Assembly (NCBI RefSeq): GCF_003628305.1
Contig: NZ_RBZM01000009.1
Coordinates: forward strand, 1-64,000
Source of the DNA: Cohnella endophytica
GTDB taxonomy: Bacteria > Bacillota > Bacilli > Paenibacillales > Paenibacillaceae
Reading direction: 5' to 3'
Length of the DNA stretch: 64,000 nucleotides
In this document: piece after piece, positions 55,926-64,000 of the stretch
Position numbering within the stretch: position 1 is the stretch's first letter
Layout of the letters: each line of letters opens with the position of its first letter
Notes under the pieces: model-generated
What the model was told of the DNA's origin: nothing
What the model saw: the letters and a program-made list of their open reading frames with translations, nothing else
The model's database searches: none
Made by a program: the position numbers and the translations under genes

Positions 55926-57335
55926 TTAGCCTTGCGAGCCGATAAAGGCGTAACGCGCGACGACCAAGATCGCCAGAATCCACATGAGCCAGTGGACTTT
56001 ATGTTTGCCTTTCCCGAATGCGTTAGCAAGTCCCGCGAGCACAACGTAAGTAACGATACCGAACGAGATACCATTGGCGATGTTGTACGTGAACGGCATC
56101 AAGATGATCGTTAAGTACGACGGAATTGCGATCGTATAATCTTCGAAGTCGATATTCTTGATGGATTGCAGCATCAACAAACCAACGATAATCAGGGCTG
56201 CAGCCGTTGCGGAACCCGGGATCAGATTCACGAGCGGAGCCAGGAACAAGGAAAGCAAGAAGAGTACGCCCGTCGATACCGCAGTCAAACCCGTACGACC
56301 GCCTTCCGCGACGCCTGCTGCGCTTTCGACGTATGCCGTTGTCGTGCTAGTACCGAGTAACGCCCCGCCGCTTACCGCAACGGCATCGACGAGCATTGCT
56401 TTGCCGACGCGCTTGTTGCCCTCGACCGGATCTTTCATCAAGCCTGCACGGTTAGCAGTACCGACCAATGTGCCGAAAGTATCGAACAATTCTACGAACG
56501 TGAACGTAACGACGATGGAGATTAATCCGGTTTGCATGACGCCGTCCCAATCGAAATTCGCGAACGCGACTTGGCTCAGATCCGGCATCCATGGCGTAAC
56601 GTCCGTATTGATCGTCGTCGGAACGTAAGTCGAACCGAAAATGATACCGATCAGAGTCGTTCCGAGAATTCCGAACAGAATCGCTCCTTTAACGCGAAGA
56701 ACCATAAGAACCGAAATAATGACCAAACCGATTAATACGAGCTGAACGTTATGATTTTCCAACGAGCCCATATGGAATATCGTTTCGAAGAACGCGACGT
56801 CGGTGAACTTGCCTTTGGAAATATCGCTGACGGATTCTACTCCGACGGTCAGCAATCCGCTGTTCTTTAATCCGATAATCGCGATGAATAGACCGATACC
56901 GACCGTAATTGCGTGTTTCAAGCTGTCCGGCATCGCGACGAGCAGCATCTGGCGAATTTTCGTAATCGTGAGAAGAATAAAAATCAAACCTGAAATAAAG
57001 ACGGCCGTCAAAGCGATTTCGAAAGTAATCGGTTTGCCCGTTGCCGAAGAGCTCAGGATAACGGATGCGAAATACGCGTTAAGTCCCATGCCGGGTGCCA
57101 ACGCAACAGGGAAGTTCACGAACAACCCCATCAAAATCGTGAAAATACCTGCAGCCAACGCGGTTGCCAAGAAAATCGGGTACCATTCCCCGCCTGTCGC
57201 TCCCGAACCGAACGCGCTAAGCGTATTCGGGTTAACCGCCAAAATGTACGCCATCGTCATAAATGTAGTTAAACCAGCCATGATCTCCGTGCGTACGTTC
57301 GTTCCCAGTTCTTTTAGCTTAAAGAAACGTTCCAT
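55926..57335 (-). CDS. NCS2-family purine permease (PbuG/PbuO-like)
   Basis: 469 residues, about 12-14 helices. The N-terminus MERFFKLKELGTNVRTEIMAGLTTFMTMAYILAVNP and the segment GTSTTTAYVESAAGVAEGGRTGLTAV define the AzgA/PbuG branch of hypoxanthine-guanine or adenine importers. The start at 57335 fits the family N-terminus; the longer frame crosses the riboswitch terminator. A purine riboswitch and PurR boxes upstream agree with purine uptake. Confidence 0.95.
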   Translation of the reverse strand: MERFFKLKELGTNVRTEIMAGLTTFMTMAYILAVNPNTLSAFGSGATGGEWYPIFLATALAAGIFTILMGLFVNFPVALAPGMGLNAYFASVILSSSATGKPITFEIALTAVFISGLIFILLTITKIRQMLLVAMPDSLKHAITVGIGLFIAIIGLKNSGLLTVGVESVSDISKGKFTDVAFFETIFHMGSLENHNVQLVLIGLVIISVLMVLRVKGAILFGILGTTLIGIIFGSTYVPTTINTDVTPWMPDLSQVAFANFDWDGVMQTGLISIVVTFTFVELFDTFGTLVGTANRAGLMKDPVEGNKRVGKAMLVDAVAVSGGALLGTSTTTAYVESAAGVAEGGRTGLTAVSTGVLFLLSLFLAPLVNLIPGSATAAALIIVGLLMLQSIKNIDFEDYTIAIPSYLTIILMPFTYNIANGISFGIVTYVVLAGLANAFGKGKHKVHWLMWILAILVVARYAFIGSQG

Positions 57336-57395
57336 GTTCCCATAAACTCTCCCTTCAGTGTTTAGATGAATGTGGAAAACCAAGTCAAAACATAC

Positions 57396-57425
57396 AAAAA
57401 ACCTAGAAGAAGACTCTTCTAGGTT
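57396..57425 (-). terminator. Leader terminator of the purine permease riboswitch
   Basis: On the minus strand AACCTAGAAGA-GTCT-TCTTCTAGGTT is followed by TTTTTG, between aptamer and gene. Confidence 0.9.
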
Positions 57426-57490
57426 CCGCACAACCGGGAAGAAAACAATGCAAACGAGGAGCGCGCGCTTCCCCTTGCAATGAATTTTCC

Positions 57491-57562
57491 CTTTCCGTAG
57501 ACAGATCATTTGCGGTGACCTCGTAGAGACTCCCGGGCCGATTCCCGGGATTATACGAAAAG
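57491..57562 (-). promoter_or_regulatory. Purine riboswitch aptamer with altered core positions
   Basis: Minus strand: P1 CTTTTCGTA/TACGGAAAG, J1/2 TATAAT, P2 CCCGGG/CCCGGG, J2/3 GTCTCTAC, P3 AGGTCA/TGATCT, then GTCTACG. By xpt numbering, C54 is G (loss of the C54-G72 closing pair) and A73 is U, while C74 is kept. The pur operon aptamer in this window has the standard bases at both sites. Family is sure; ligand less so. Confidence 0.88.
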
Positions 57563-57587
57563 TTATTCAGTTGTTATGTCAAAACTT

Positions 57588-57616
57588 ATTCTAGGTGCTA
57601 GTACCTAGTCTGTCAA
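57588..57616 (-). promoter_or_regulatory. Sigma-A promoter of the purine permease
   Basis: On the minus strand TTGACA (57611-57616) and TAGAAT (57588-57593) are separated by 17 bp, just upstream of the aptamer. Confidence 0.8.
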
Positions 57617-57623
57617 CGGTTAT

Positions 57624-57667
57624 TTACGAATATTCGACCCGAGGCATCAGAAATATGTTCGGGATTT
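57624..57667 (-). promoter_or_regulatory. PurR box pair of the purine permease
   Basis: On the minus strand CCGAAC (57657-57662) and a facing ATTCGT core (57626-57631) are 31 bp apart, the same geometry and position relative to the -35 as at the pur operon. Confidence 0.6.
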
Positions 57668-57797
57668 ACGGTTATTTCATTAATGATAGCGGTTTACTTC
57701 CATTGAATGCGAAAACAAGGCAGACATCAACATGGGAATTTATTACTATAAACCACTCCGTTTTGGGTGCGTGGCATACGGAGGATTACTGGTTTTG

Positions 57798-58165
57798 GAC
57801 GACTAATTCTCCCTCGCACGAATGCATTCCCCCGAATTACTCGCTTTCGACGACTAACTCTCCCTCGCACGCAAGCATTTCCCCGAATTACTCGTTTTGG
57901 ACGACTAACTCTCCCTCGCACGAATGCATTTCCCCGAATTACTCGCTTTCGACGACTAACTCTCCCTCGCACGAATGCATTTCCCCGAATTACTCGTTTT
58001 GGACGACCAACTCTCCCTCGCACGAATGCATTTCCCCGAATTACTCGCTTTGAACGACTAACTCTCCCTCGTACACACGCATTTCCCTGAATTACTCGCT
58101 TTGAACGACTAACTCTCCCTCGCACGCACGCATTTTACCGAATTACTCGCTTTCGACGACTAACT
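57798..58165. repeat. 51-bp minisatellite, seven units
   Basis: Units beginning GACGACTAACTCTCCCTCGC start at 57798, 57849, 57900, 57951, 58002, 58053 and 58104, with a partial one at 58155: always 51 bp. The junction alternates CGTTTTGG and CGCTTTC over the first five units, so the array grew as a 102-bp dimer. Because 51 is a multiple of 3, long frames stay open in several frames without coding meaning. The region 57666-57797 shows nothing else. Confidence 0.95.
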
Positions 58166-58190
58166 ACGCTTACCAAGCTCCGAAAAACGC

Positions 58191-58225
58191 AAGAAGCCCG
58201 CAGAGTTTAACTCCGCGGGCTTCTT
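58191..58225 (-). terminator. Intrinsic terminator after guaA
   Basis: On the minus strand AAGAAGCCCGCGGAGTT pairs with AACTCTGCGGGCTTCTT, then GCGTTTTTC, about 17 nt after the guaA stop. Confidence 0.92.
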
Positions 58226-58241
58226 CGCTACTTTGGTCCAT

Positions 58242-59783
58242 TTACTCCCACTCGATCGTGGCCGGAGGTTTCGACGTGATGTCGTAAACGATCCGATTGA
58301 CGTTCTTCACTTCGTTGACGATGCGGTTGGACACCTTCTCCAGCACGTCGAACGGAATTCTTGCCCAATCGGCGGTCATGCCGTCGATCGAGGTTACGGC
58401 GCGAATGCCGACGGTGTGGGAATACGTGCGTTCGTCGCCCATGACGCCGACGCTCTTCATGCCCGGCAGCGCCGTGAAGTACTGCCAGATCTCGCGGTCC
58501 AAGCCCGCTTTGGCGATCTCGTCGCGCAGAATGGCGTCGGATTCGCGTACGATCTCCAGCTTGTCCTCCGTAACTTCGCCGAGTACGCGGATCGCGAGAC
58601 CCGGCCCCGGGAACGGCTGACGCATGACGATCGCTTCCGGTAAGCCGCACTCGGCGCCGACCTTGCGAACTTCGTCCTTGAACAGCGTCTTCAGCGGTTC
58701 GATCAGCTTGAACTTCATGTCTTCCGGCAAACCGCCGACGTTATGGTGAGACTTGATCGTCTGCGCCGTAGCCGTGCCGCTCTCCACGATATCGGTGTAC
58801 AGCGTGCCTTGCGCGAGGAAAGTGAAGTCATCGAATTGCGCGGACTCTTCCTCGAACACGCGTATAAAATCGTTGCCGATGATTTTGCGTTTTTTCTCCG
58901 GATCTTCTACGCCCTTCAGGTTGCCGAGGAAACGTTCGCTCGCGTCGATCTTCACGACGTTCATTCCGAATTTGCCGACGAACGTCTCCATGACGCTCTC
59001 CGCTTCGCCTTTGCGCAGCAAGCCGTGGTCGATAAACATGCAAGTCAGTTGCTCGCCGATCGCTTTGTGGATCAAAATGGCTACGACGGAAGAATCTACT
59101 CCGCCCGACAGGGCGCATAGAACTTTTTTGTCGCCGACTTCGTTGCGAATCTCCTGGACCATATCGTCGATGAACGATCCCATCGTCCAATCGCCGCGGC
59201 ATCCGCAGACTTCGAACAGGAAGTTGCGGATCATTTCGTTGCCGTGAACGGAATGGCGAACCTCCGGATGGAATTGCACCGCGTACAGATTGCGGGATAC
59301 GTCGCTCATCGCGGCGATCGGAGCGTGCTCCGTGCTCGCGTCGACGCGGAATCCGGCCGGCATCTCCGTCACATGGTCCCCGTGGCTCATCCAAACCGTC
59401 TGACGGTTGGACAGTCCGCTCACCAACGCGGAACCTTCTACGAAATCGACGTCCGATTTGCCGTATTCGCGCTTATGCGCAGCCTCGACCTTACCGCCGT
59501 TCTGATGAGTAATAAGCTGCATTCCGTAACAAATACCGAAGATCGGAATGCCCAAGTCGTACACCGCGGGATCAACGTGCGGGGCGCCCTCCGCGTATAC
59601 GCTGGCGGGACCTCCCGAGAACACGATGCCCTTCGGTTGCAATTGGCGGATTTTCTCGACCGAAGTGTTAAACGGCAGCAGTTCGCTGTACACGCCCAAA
59701 TCGCGAATACGACGGGCGATTAATTGGTTATACTGGCCTCCGAAATCCAAAACGACGATCATTTCATGTTGATTAGTAGTCAC
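58242..59783 (-). CDS. guaA: GMP synthase (glutamine-hydrolysing)
   Basis: 513 residues, XMP to GMP. The glutaminase domain has the nucleophile in [12 protein letters not shown] and the His-Glu pair in QFHPEVRHS. The ATP-pyrophosphatase domain has the P-loop [10 protein letters not shown], and the C-terminal dimer domain ends in [17 protein letters not shown] start at 59783 is used; AGGAGG lies 13 nt upstream and an ATG seven codons in is an alternative. It stands alone, without a riboswitch, though next to purine uptake genes. Confidence 0.98.
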   Translation of the reverse strand: MTTNQHEMIVVLDFGGQYNQLIARRIRDLGVYSELLPFNTSVEKIRQLQPKGIVFSGGPASVYAEGAPHVDPAVYDLGIPIFGICYGMQLITHQNGGKVEAAHKREYGKSDVDFVEGSALVSGLSNRQTVWMSHGDHVTEMPAGFRVDASTEHAPIAAMSDVSRNLYAVQFHPEVRHSVHGNEMIRNFLFEVCGCRGDWTMGSFIDDMVQEIRNEVGDKKVLCALSGGVDSSVVAILIHKAIGEQLTCMFIDHGLLRKGEAESVMETFVGKFGMNVVKIDASERFLGNLKGVEDPEKKRKIIGNDFIRVFEEESAQFDDFTFLAQGTLYTDIVESGTATAQTIKSHHNVGGLPEDMKFKLIEPLKTLFKDEVRKVGAECGLPEAIVMRQPFPGPGLAIRVLGEVTEDKLEIVRESDAILRDEIAKAGLDREIWQYFTALPGMKSVGVMGDERTYSHTVGIRAVTSIDGMTADWARIPFDVLEKVSNRIVNEVKNVNRIVYDITSKPPATIEWE

Positions 59784-59831
59784 TGGGTAAACCGAGCCTC
59801 CTGAGCGTACGGGGTAAAATCAATTGTAGCT

Positions 59832-59861
59832 ATTATAGCTTTGCCGCTTCGACAGCGTCAA
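59832..59861 (-). promoter_or_regulatory. Sigma-A promoter of guaA
   Basis: On the minus strand TTGACG (59856-59861) and TATAAT (59832-59837) are 18 bp apart. The -35 overlaps the stop codon of the deacetylase gene upstream. Confidence 0.7.
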
Positions 59862-60826
59862 GGCGAGGAGACGGGCGTCGGCTCGGGAGACGGGCGCTCG
59901 GACGAAGGCGGAGACTCTTCCGGAACGACGGCTTTCGCTGCCGCTTCCAGCTTGGGTTCGGCAACTCTATCTTCCGGTTGGGGGGATACGTTGGCGAGCG
60001 CGGCTCCTTGGCCTCCAAGCCATGAGACCGCGTCCGCTAGGGTGGGATTGATTCGCTTCCACTTGATCTGCGGTGCGATTCGGAACGTCACCGGTTTTAC
60101 TTGATCGGTAAGGGGCGCAAAAGTATAACCCTTCTTCGCAAAATATTGAATGATCGCAGGCAAAGCCTTAACCGTCTGCCCATGCCCGGACCCATCGTGC
60201 ATGAGCACGATCATTTTGGACGTAAGCCTGGAGTTGGTAACATTTTCTATGATCTCTGAAGCCGGTACGCTCCGTCTTTTGGAATCCCCGCTATCCACGT
60301 TCCAATCGACGACGATGTAACCGGCGGCCTTCAACGCGTCGAAGTAAGCGGAGTCGAAATTGCCGAAGGTACCCCCGGGCGCGCGAAGAAGTCTCGTCTT
60401 TACCCCAGCCGTGCGTTCGATGATTCCCTCCGTCTTAACGACTTGCTCGGCGAAAGCCTTGAAGTCGCCATAGAGCTCCTTATACACGTGGTCATACGAG
60501 TGGTTGCCAATGGAATGGCCTTCCTTCGCGATGCGCTCAAGCAGCTTCGGACGACTTTCCACCTGATTCCCCACAACGAAAAACGTAGCCTTGATCTTCG
60601 CTTTGCGCAAAATATCGAGTACTTGACCGGTTAACGCGCTCGGTCCATCGTCGAACGTCAAGTAGACCGTCTTGCCATTAGTCGCGGCTTCCGCCGTCTC
60701 CTTCGTATTGTTCGTCGAAGAAGCCGCGTAGGTTTGTCCACCCGCTCCGAGCGCGAATACCGCCGCGGCGCAAGCTACTGCCAGCAACCACTTGCCGCCG
60801 AATCGGCTCTTTCCCATTGCTCTCAT
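59858..60826 (-). CDS. Exported polysaccharide deacetylase
   Basis: 322 residues. A signal peptide (GKWLLAVACAAAVFALGAGGQTYA) precedes a NodB domain with all five motifs: TFDDGPS (D59/D60), NHSYDH, RAPGGTFG, DWNVDSGD and MHDGSGH. It should remove acetyl groups from peptidoglycan or chitin-like sugars outside the cell. The last 50 residues are Pro/Glu/Ser-rich and likely a wall-spanning tail. No terminator separates it from guaA. Confidence 0.92.
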   Translation of the reverse strand: MRAMGKSRFGGKWLLAVACAAAVFALGAGGQTYAASSTNNTKETAEAATNGKTVYLTFDDGPSALTGQVLDILRKAKIKATFFVVGNQVESRPKLLERIAKEGHSIGNHSYDHVYKELYGDFKAFAEQVVKTEGIIERTAGVKTRLLRAPGGTFGNFDSAYFDALKAAGYIVVDWNVDSGDSKRRSVPASEIIENVTNSRLTSKMIVLMHDGSGHGQTVKALPAIIQYFAKKGYTFAPLTDQVKPVTFRIAPQIKWKRINPTLADAVSWLGGQGAALANVSPQPEDRVAEPKLEAAAKAVVPEESPPSSERPSPEPTPVSSP

Positions 60827-60920
60827 CGTCCCATCTCCCGCATCGCCTATCGGCCTTATGCTAGAGAATATGGGGCGAATAAGCGGCCTATGCCGGAGTT
60901 TTATTTTTGCGAACGCGGAA

Positions 60921-62165
60921 TTATTCGGCTAGGTTAAGCTTACGGTCCGTCGGCAAGAAGACCGCCAACAGTCCGATTAACGGCAGGAACGCGCTCAGCT
61001 TAATGACGAACCCGATGCTCGTCGCGTCCGCGAGCGTTCCAAGCAGTACCGATCCGACACCCCCGAGACCGAACGCCAAGCCGAAGAACAACCCCGACAC
61101 CGTACCTACCATGCCCGGAAGCAGCTCTTGCGCGTATACGACGATAACCGAGAACCCCGAAAGAAGGATAAATCCGATGCAAATGCACAGAACGACCGTC
61201 CAGAAGAGATTCGCATACGGAAGCAATAGCGAGAACGGAGCCGTGCCCAGAATCGAGAACCAGATCATGTTTCGTCTGCCGAAACGATCCGCCAGCGGTC
61301 CGCCCATGAACGTCCCGACCGCTCCCGCGGCCAGCAACGCGAAAATGAATACTTGCGCGTATTCCTTCGAAATGTGATGGTAGTCGATTAAATAAAACGC
61401 GAAGAACCCCGTCATGCTAGCCACGTACACGAATTTGGAGAATAGCAGCATGATCAGAATCGTCATTGCGTATGCAATCGTTTTTCTAGGCAACGCCTTC
61501 TTCTCGACGACTTTCCTCGGTCTTGCCGCTTGGCGGGCAATGTAGCCTTTGTACCACCTCGCGACGTAGACTTGCACGACGCAAGCGACCGCTGCGGCGA
61601 TCGTAAACCAAATAATTCCGAATTGACCGAAGGGCACGAAAATAAGCGCGGTGAAAACAGGCGCGAGCGCTTGGCCGATGTTGCCCCCCGTCTGGAAAAT
61701 CGACTGCGCCAAGCCTCTTCGCGGACCCGCGGCCATATAGGCCACTCGCGAAGCCTCGGGGTGCAGAACCGCCGAGCCTAAGCCGATAAAAACGACGGAC
61801 AAGAGCACGAAGCCATAAGTTCCCGCGTAGGCTAATACCGCCATGCCGATCAGCGAGAACAAGACTCCTGCCGGAAGCAGATAGGGCATCGGTTTTTTGT
61901 CGGTATATAAGCCGATAAGCGGCTGCAGCAACGATGCCGTAATGTTTACGGTAAAAGCGATCCATCCGATCTGCGCGAAGCTAAGCTTCATCGACTCTTG
62001 GAGAATCGGGAATATCGCCGGAATAACGGACTGAACGGAATCGTTCAATAAGTGCACTAGGCTGATGGAAAACAAAATCGAGTATACCGTCTTCATCTGT
62101 TGGGCGCTGGAGTTGGCAGTTGGGCTCAGGTTACCGGCGCTTGCAACGTTGGTGTTTGCGTTCAT
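60921..62165 (-). CDS. MFS transporter, fosmidomycin-resistance (FSR) type
   Basis: 414 residues, 12 helices. HLLNDSVQSVIPAIFPILQESMKLSFAQIGWIAF (split by me after FPIL) and GLYTDKKPMPYLLPAG, plus GLGSAVLHPEASRVAYMAAGPRRGLAQSIFQTGGNIGQA, match the FSR efflux family; the substrate is not known. A GGAAGAAAG site precedes the ATG. The next gene upstream is a GntR/FCD regulator with an 84-nt gap, which may control it. Confidence 0.88.
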   Translation of the reverse strand: MNANTNVASAGNLSPTANSSAQQMKTVYSILFSISLVHLLNDSVQSVIPAIFPILQESMKLSFAQIGWIAFTVNITASLLQPLIGLYTDKKPMPYLLPAGVLFSLIGMAVLAYAGTYGFVLLSVVFIGLGSAVLHPEASRVAYMAAGPRRGLAQSIFQTGGNIGQALAPVFTALIFVPFGQFGIIWFTIAAAVACVVQVYVARWYKGYIARQAARPRKVVEKKALPRKTIAYAMTILIMLLFSKFVYVASMTGFFAFYLIDYHHISKEYAQVFIFALLAAGAVGTFMGGPLADRFGRRNMIWFSILGTAPFSLLLPYANLFWTVVLCICIGFILLSGFSVIVVYAQELLPGMVGTVSGLFFGLAFGLGGVGSVLLGTLADATSIGFVIKLSAFLPLIGLLAVFLPTDRKLNLAE

Positions 62166-62249
62166 GTCGCTTTCTTCCTTTCGTCATATCATCTGATGTT
62201 TAATGGCGCGGAAAGGCTGGCATGCCTTCGCTAATCGCCTTTCCGCGCG

Positions 62250-62957
62250 TTAATCCAGTTTGATCTTGAGTTGCTCGACCGTGCCGTCCAAGTTCCTTTT
62301 CGTCCACAGTTCCGCCTCGGCAACGTCCTTCTCCTTGATCGCTTCGTACAATTTCTCGTGGAAAAGCACGTGCGGATCGTGTACCTCATCGTCCTTGGCC
62401 AGGTTTGATAACGTCTCGCGCAACACGGACGAGAACGTCCGGTACAGATCGATAGCTACGTTGTTCTTGCTAGCTACGGCCACGGCGTTATGGAACTCGA
62501 CGTCGGCATTGAGATAGGCGCTCGTGTCTCCTTTGTCCAGTGCGGCTTGGCGCGAATCCAGATGACGGCGCATCGCTTCCAGGTCCTGCTCGTCGCGACG
62601 CTCCGCGGCCAAACGGGAAATTTCCAGCTCCAGCATTTTCCGGACTTCGTACACTTCCATGATTTCCGCTCTTCTCAGCCTATGCGCGAGAGGCTCCTGC
62701 ATGACGGATGCGGCGGACAAAAACGTTCCGAACCCTTGCTTTTTCTCCAATAGCCCGGCATGCACGAGTACCCTTACCGCTTCGCGGATCGTCGAGCGAC
62801 CAACGCCGAATTGCGACATGAGCTCGGGCTCAGTCGGGATTCTGTCGCCGTGCTTCAGGCCGCCGCTCGTAATCGTATTCTGCAGTTGGGTAACGACGTC
62901 GTCCACGAGTTTCGTGCGCTTGAGCGTCTGGAACGACACTTTTGGAGTCACATTCAT
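62250..62957 (-). CDS. GntR/FadR-family regulator with FCD domain
   Basis: 235 residues. Winged helix at about 12-80 (DVVTQLQNTITSG, RIPTEPELMSQFGVGRSTIREAVRVL) and a C-terminal FCD ligand-binding domain (MEVYEVRKMLELEISRLAAE, DVEFHNAVAVASKN, HEKLYEAI) whose Asp/His pattern is the usual metal site. It probably responds to a small organic acid and may regulate the adjacent MFS gene. Confidence 0.9.
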   Translation of the reverse strand: MNVTPKVSFQTLKRTKLVDDVVTQLQNTITSGGLKHGDRIPTEPELMSQFGVGRSTIREAVRVLVHAGLLEKKQGFGTFLSAASVMQEPLAHRLRRAEIMEVYEVRKMLELEISRLAAERRDEQDLEAMRRHLDSRQAALDKGDTSAYLNADVEFHNAVAVASKNNVAIDLYRTFSSVLRETLSNLAKDDEVHDPHVLFHEKLYEAIKEKDVAEAELWTKRNLDGTVEQLKIKLD

Positions 62958-63024
62958 CTGATCATCTCCTGAATCGAATTATATCACGGAGCGGTGACAG
63001 GCGGAACCGTTTCAAGGAAAAAAA

Positions 63025-63546
63025 TTAGTTGCCGCCGCCGAGCGCTTGCTTCACCGTATCCACGTGACCCTTTACCTTAATGTTGCGCCATTCTTGGATG
63101 AGGATTCCGTTCTCGTCGATCAGGAAAGTCGAACGTACGATGCCCATGTACTTCCTGCCGTACAATTGCTTTTCCTGCCATACTCCGAATAACTCGCATG
63201 CTTCATGCTCCGGATCCGCCAGCAATACGAAAGGCAACTCGTATTTCTGAATGAATTTGTAGTGCGATTTGAGATCGTTCGTGCTGATTCCGAGAATGAT
63301 CGCGTTGGCCTCTCCGAATGAAGGAGCGGCATCCCGGAAATCGCATGATTCCTGCGTGCACGCCGGAGTCAGATCTTTGGGGTAGAAGTATAGAACGACT
63401 TTGCGACCGCGATAGCCGCTCAACTTGACCGTCTCACCGTTCGTTCCGGGAAGCTCGAAGTCCGGGACGGGCCGTCCGACTTGGATCGGAGCATGGATCG
63501 GTTTTTTCGATGATGGCGTCACATTAATTTGCTCCTTCTTTGACAA
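63025..63546 (-). CDS. bcp: Thioredoxin-dependent peroxiredoxin Bcp
   Basis: 173 residues. [14 protein letters not shown] holds the peroxidatic C63 and resolving C68, the five-residue spacing of the Bcp/PrxQ group; the [27 protein letters not shown] lead-in is standard. It detoxifies hydroperoxides. An N-terminal stretch of about 20 residues precedes the core. GAAGGAG lies 7 nt before the ATG. Confidence 0.95.
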   Translation of the reverse strand: MSKKEQINVTPSSKKPIHAPIQVGRPVPDFELPGTNGETVKLSGYRGRKVVLYFYPKDLTPACTQESCDFRDAAPSFGEANAIILGISTNDLKSHYKFIQKYELPFVLLADPEHEACELFGVWQEKQLYGRKYMGIVRSTFLIDENGILIQEWRNIKVKGHVDTVKQALGGGN

Positions 63547-63599
63547 ACTTTGCGGGTTGGCTTATTTTAAGATCAAGTATCTTTAAGCGAGCGAAGCAC

Positions 63600-63635
63600 G
63601 CCGCGTATTCCCTATAAGGGAAGCCGCGGCTTTTT
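63600..63635 (+). terminator. Plus-strand hairpin with T run before the edge gene
   Basis: GCCGCG…CGCGGC encloses TTCCC…GGGAA and is followed by TTTTT, 43 nt upstream of the plus-strand ATG at 63679. No plus-strand gene precedes it here, so it may be a leader attenuator. Confidence 0.65.
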
Positions 63636-63678
63636 GGCGTTCTGCTCGATATTATGCGCCTAGGAGGAGGTCCTATTA

Positions 63679-64000
63679 ATGTTCGAACAAAATTATTACG
63701 TCTGGCTGGAGCAGCAACGCAAAGCTCGCTCCGGAGAAGCTTTACGTAAGCTGGCCGAGGATCACAGGCATGCCGAGGAACTGTTCGTCCGAACGGTGTG
63801 GTGGCCGGCGATCGGCAAGCTGGATGATTTGCACGCGGAGTACGAGGTCCCGAATGCCCGGAGCAGTTCTTATTATCTCGATTTCGCTTATATCCGTCCC
63901 TCGTATCGGATCGATTGGGAGATCGACGACTTCAGCTCGCACGCCAAAAACATTAACCGCCGAGGCTTCGAATACGAGCGCGACCGGCAGAATTTCCTTA
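63679..64000 (+). CDS. Partial gene, possible nuclease-like protein
   Basis: ATG 63679 follows AGGAGGAGG by 8 nt, and the frame is open to the window edge (107 codons). It starts MFEQNYYVWLEQQRKAR and has a later segment IDWEIDDFSSHAKNINRRGFEYERDRQN. The pattern hydrophobic-D-x-E-I-D followed by a basic FE-DR-RQN helix recalls DUF559/VSR-type PD-(D/E)XK endonucleases. The C-terminal part is off the window, so this is a tentative reading. Confidence 0.7.
   Translation, partial: MFEQNYYVWLEQQRKARSGEALRKLAEDHRHAEELFVRTVWWPAIGKLDDLHAEYEVPNARSSSYYLDFAYIRPSYRIDWEIDDFSSHAKNINRRGFEYERDRQNFL

Noticed and set aside
57595..58125. Three repetitive open frames of 107-152 codons on both strands over the minisatellite
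   Set aside because: The unit is 51 bp, a multiple of 3, so frames without a stop in one unit stay open throughout. None has a ribosome-binding site or a known fold.
57798..58165. Possible CRISPR array
   Set aside because: Units are contiguous with no unique spacers and vary along their whole length; no cas genes are present.
1..64000. tRNA, rRNA, insertion sequence or prophage genes
   Set aside because: I saw no cloverleaf-like sequences, rRNA-like stretches, transposase motifs or phage gene blocks.

Overview
The window comes from a moderately high-GC member of the Firmicutes, most likely family Paenibacillaceae (Paenibacillus/Cohnella type). The evidence is the purEKBCSQLFMNHD gene order with a PurR box pair and a guanine riboswitch, a YesM/YesN system beside a DUF3502 sugar transporter, a YerC repressor, GlpP, and many short intergenic repeats. 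I see no rRNA, tRNA, CRISPR array, insertion sequence or prophage. Almost all genes lie on the minus strand; plus-strand genes are an MFS pump, two short or unknown genes, and a partial gene at the right edge.

Layout. 1-3193: the N-terminal part of a secreted protein with at least five tandem bacterial Ig-like repeats, whose C-terminus lies off the left edge. Next to it is a decayed pectinesterase-like pseudogene, and a shared two-block element lies upstream of each. 3194-6530: rlmD, a lipid kinase and a CbiX-type chelatase. 6704-13804: a YesM/YesN two-component system with a sugar ABC transporter. 13975-17592: yerC, an unknown basic protein, a DUF1861 protein, and a DUF47/Pit phosphate transporter pair with Pho-box-like repeats. 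17782-20325: a TetR repressor divergent from a DHA2 efflux pump, with a perfect palindrome between them. 20398-22735: a DUF3048 lipoprotein, an alpha/beta hydrolase and a 39-residue membrane protein.

22796-37110 is the complete de novo purine operon, from a PurR-box promoter and guanine riboswitch through purE, K, B, C, S, Q, L, F, M, N, H and D. A four-unit repeat cassette interrupts it between purF and purM, and a hairpin between purH and purD. A NAD malic enzyme and a UPF0316 membrane protein follow upstream.

39289-51114 is the most unusual region. One gene set encodes a 30-residue peptide, two OpuC-type permeases, a binding lipoprotein, a CBS-containing ATPase, an aberrant aspartase/fumarase-superfamily lyase, an aldehyde dehydrogenase and a zinc alcohol dehydrogenase. 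Upstream, a translationally coupled trio encodes a membrane histidine kinase, an NtrC-like regulator without its sigma-54 GAFTGA loop, and a second OpuC-type binding lipoprotein. I read this as an uptake-and-catabolism system for a quaternary amine or similar compound with its own sensor; the substrate is unknown.

51237-55738 is a GlpP antiterminator followed by a large terminator hairpin and an SDR, an FAD enzyme with the HHHGVGK motif of alkylglycerone-phosphate synthase, and an FGGY kinase. 55926-59783 holds a PbuG-like purine permease behind an unusual purine riboswitch, a 51-bp minisatellite, and guaA. 59858-64000 holds a polysaccharide deacetylase, an MFS transporter, a GntR/FCD regulator, a Bcp peroxiredoxin and a partial plus-strand gene. 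Purine synthesis, GMP synthesis and purine uptake are thus spread over the window, and two of the three transcription units share the PurR-box plus riboswitch design.
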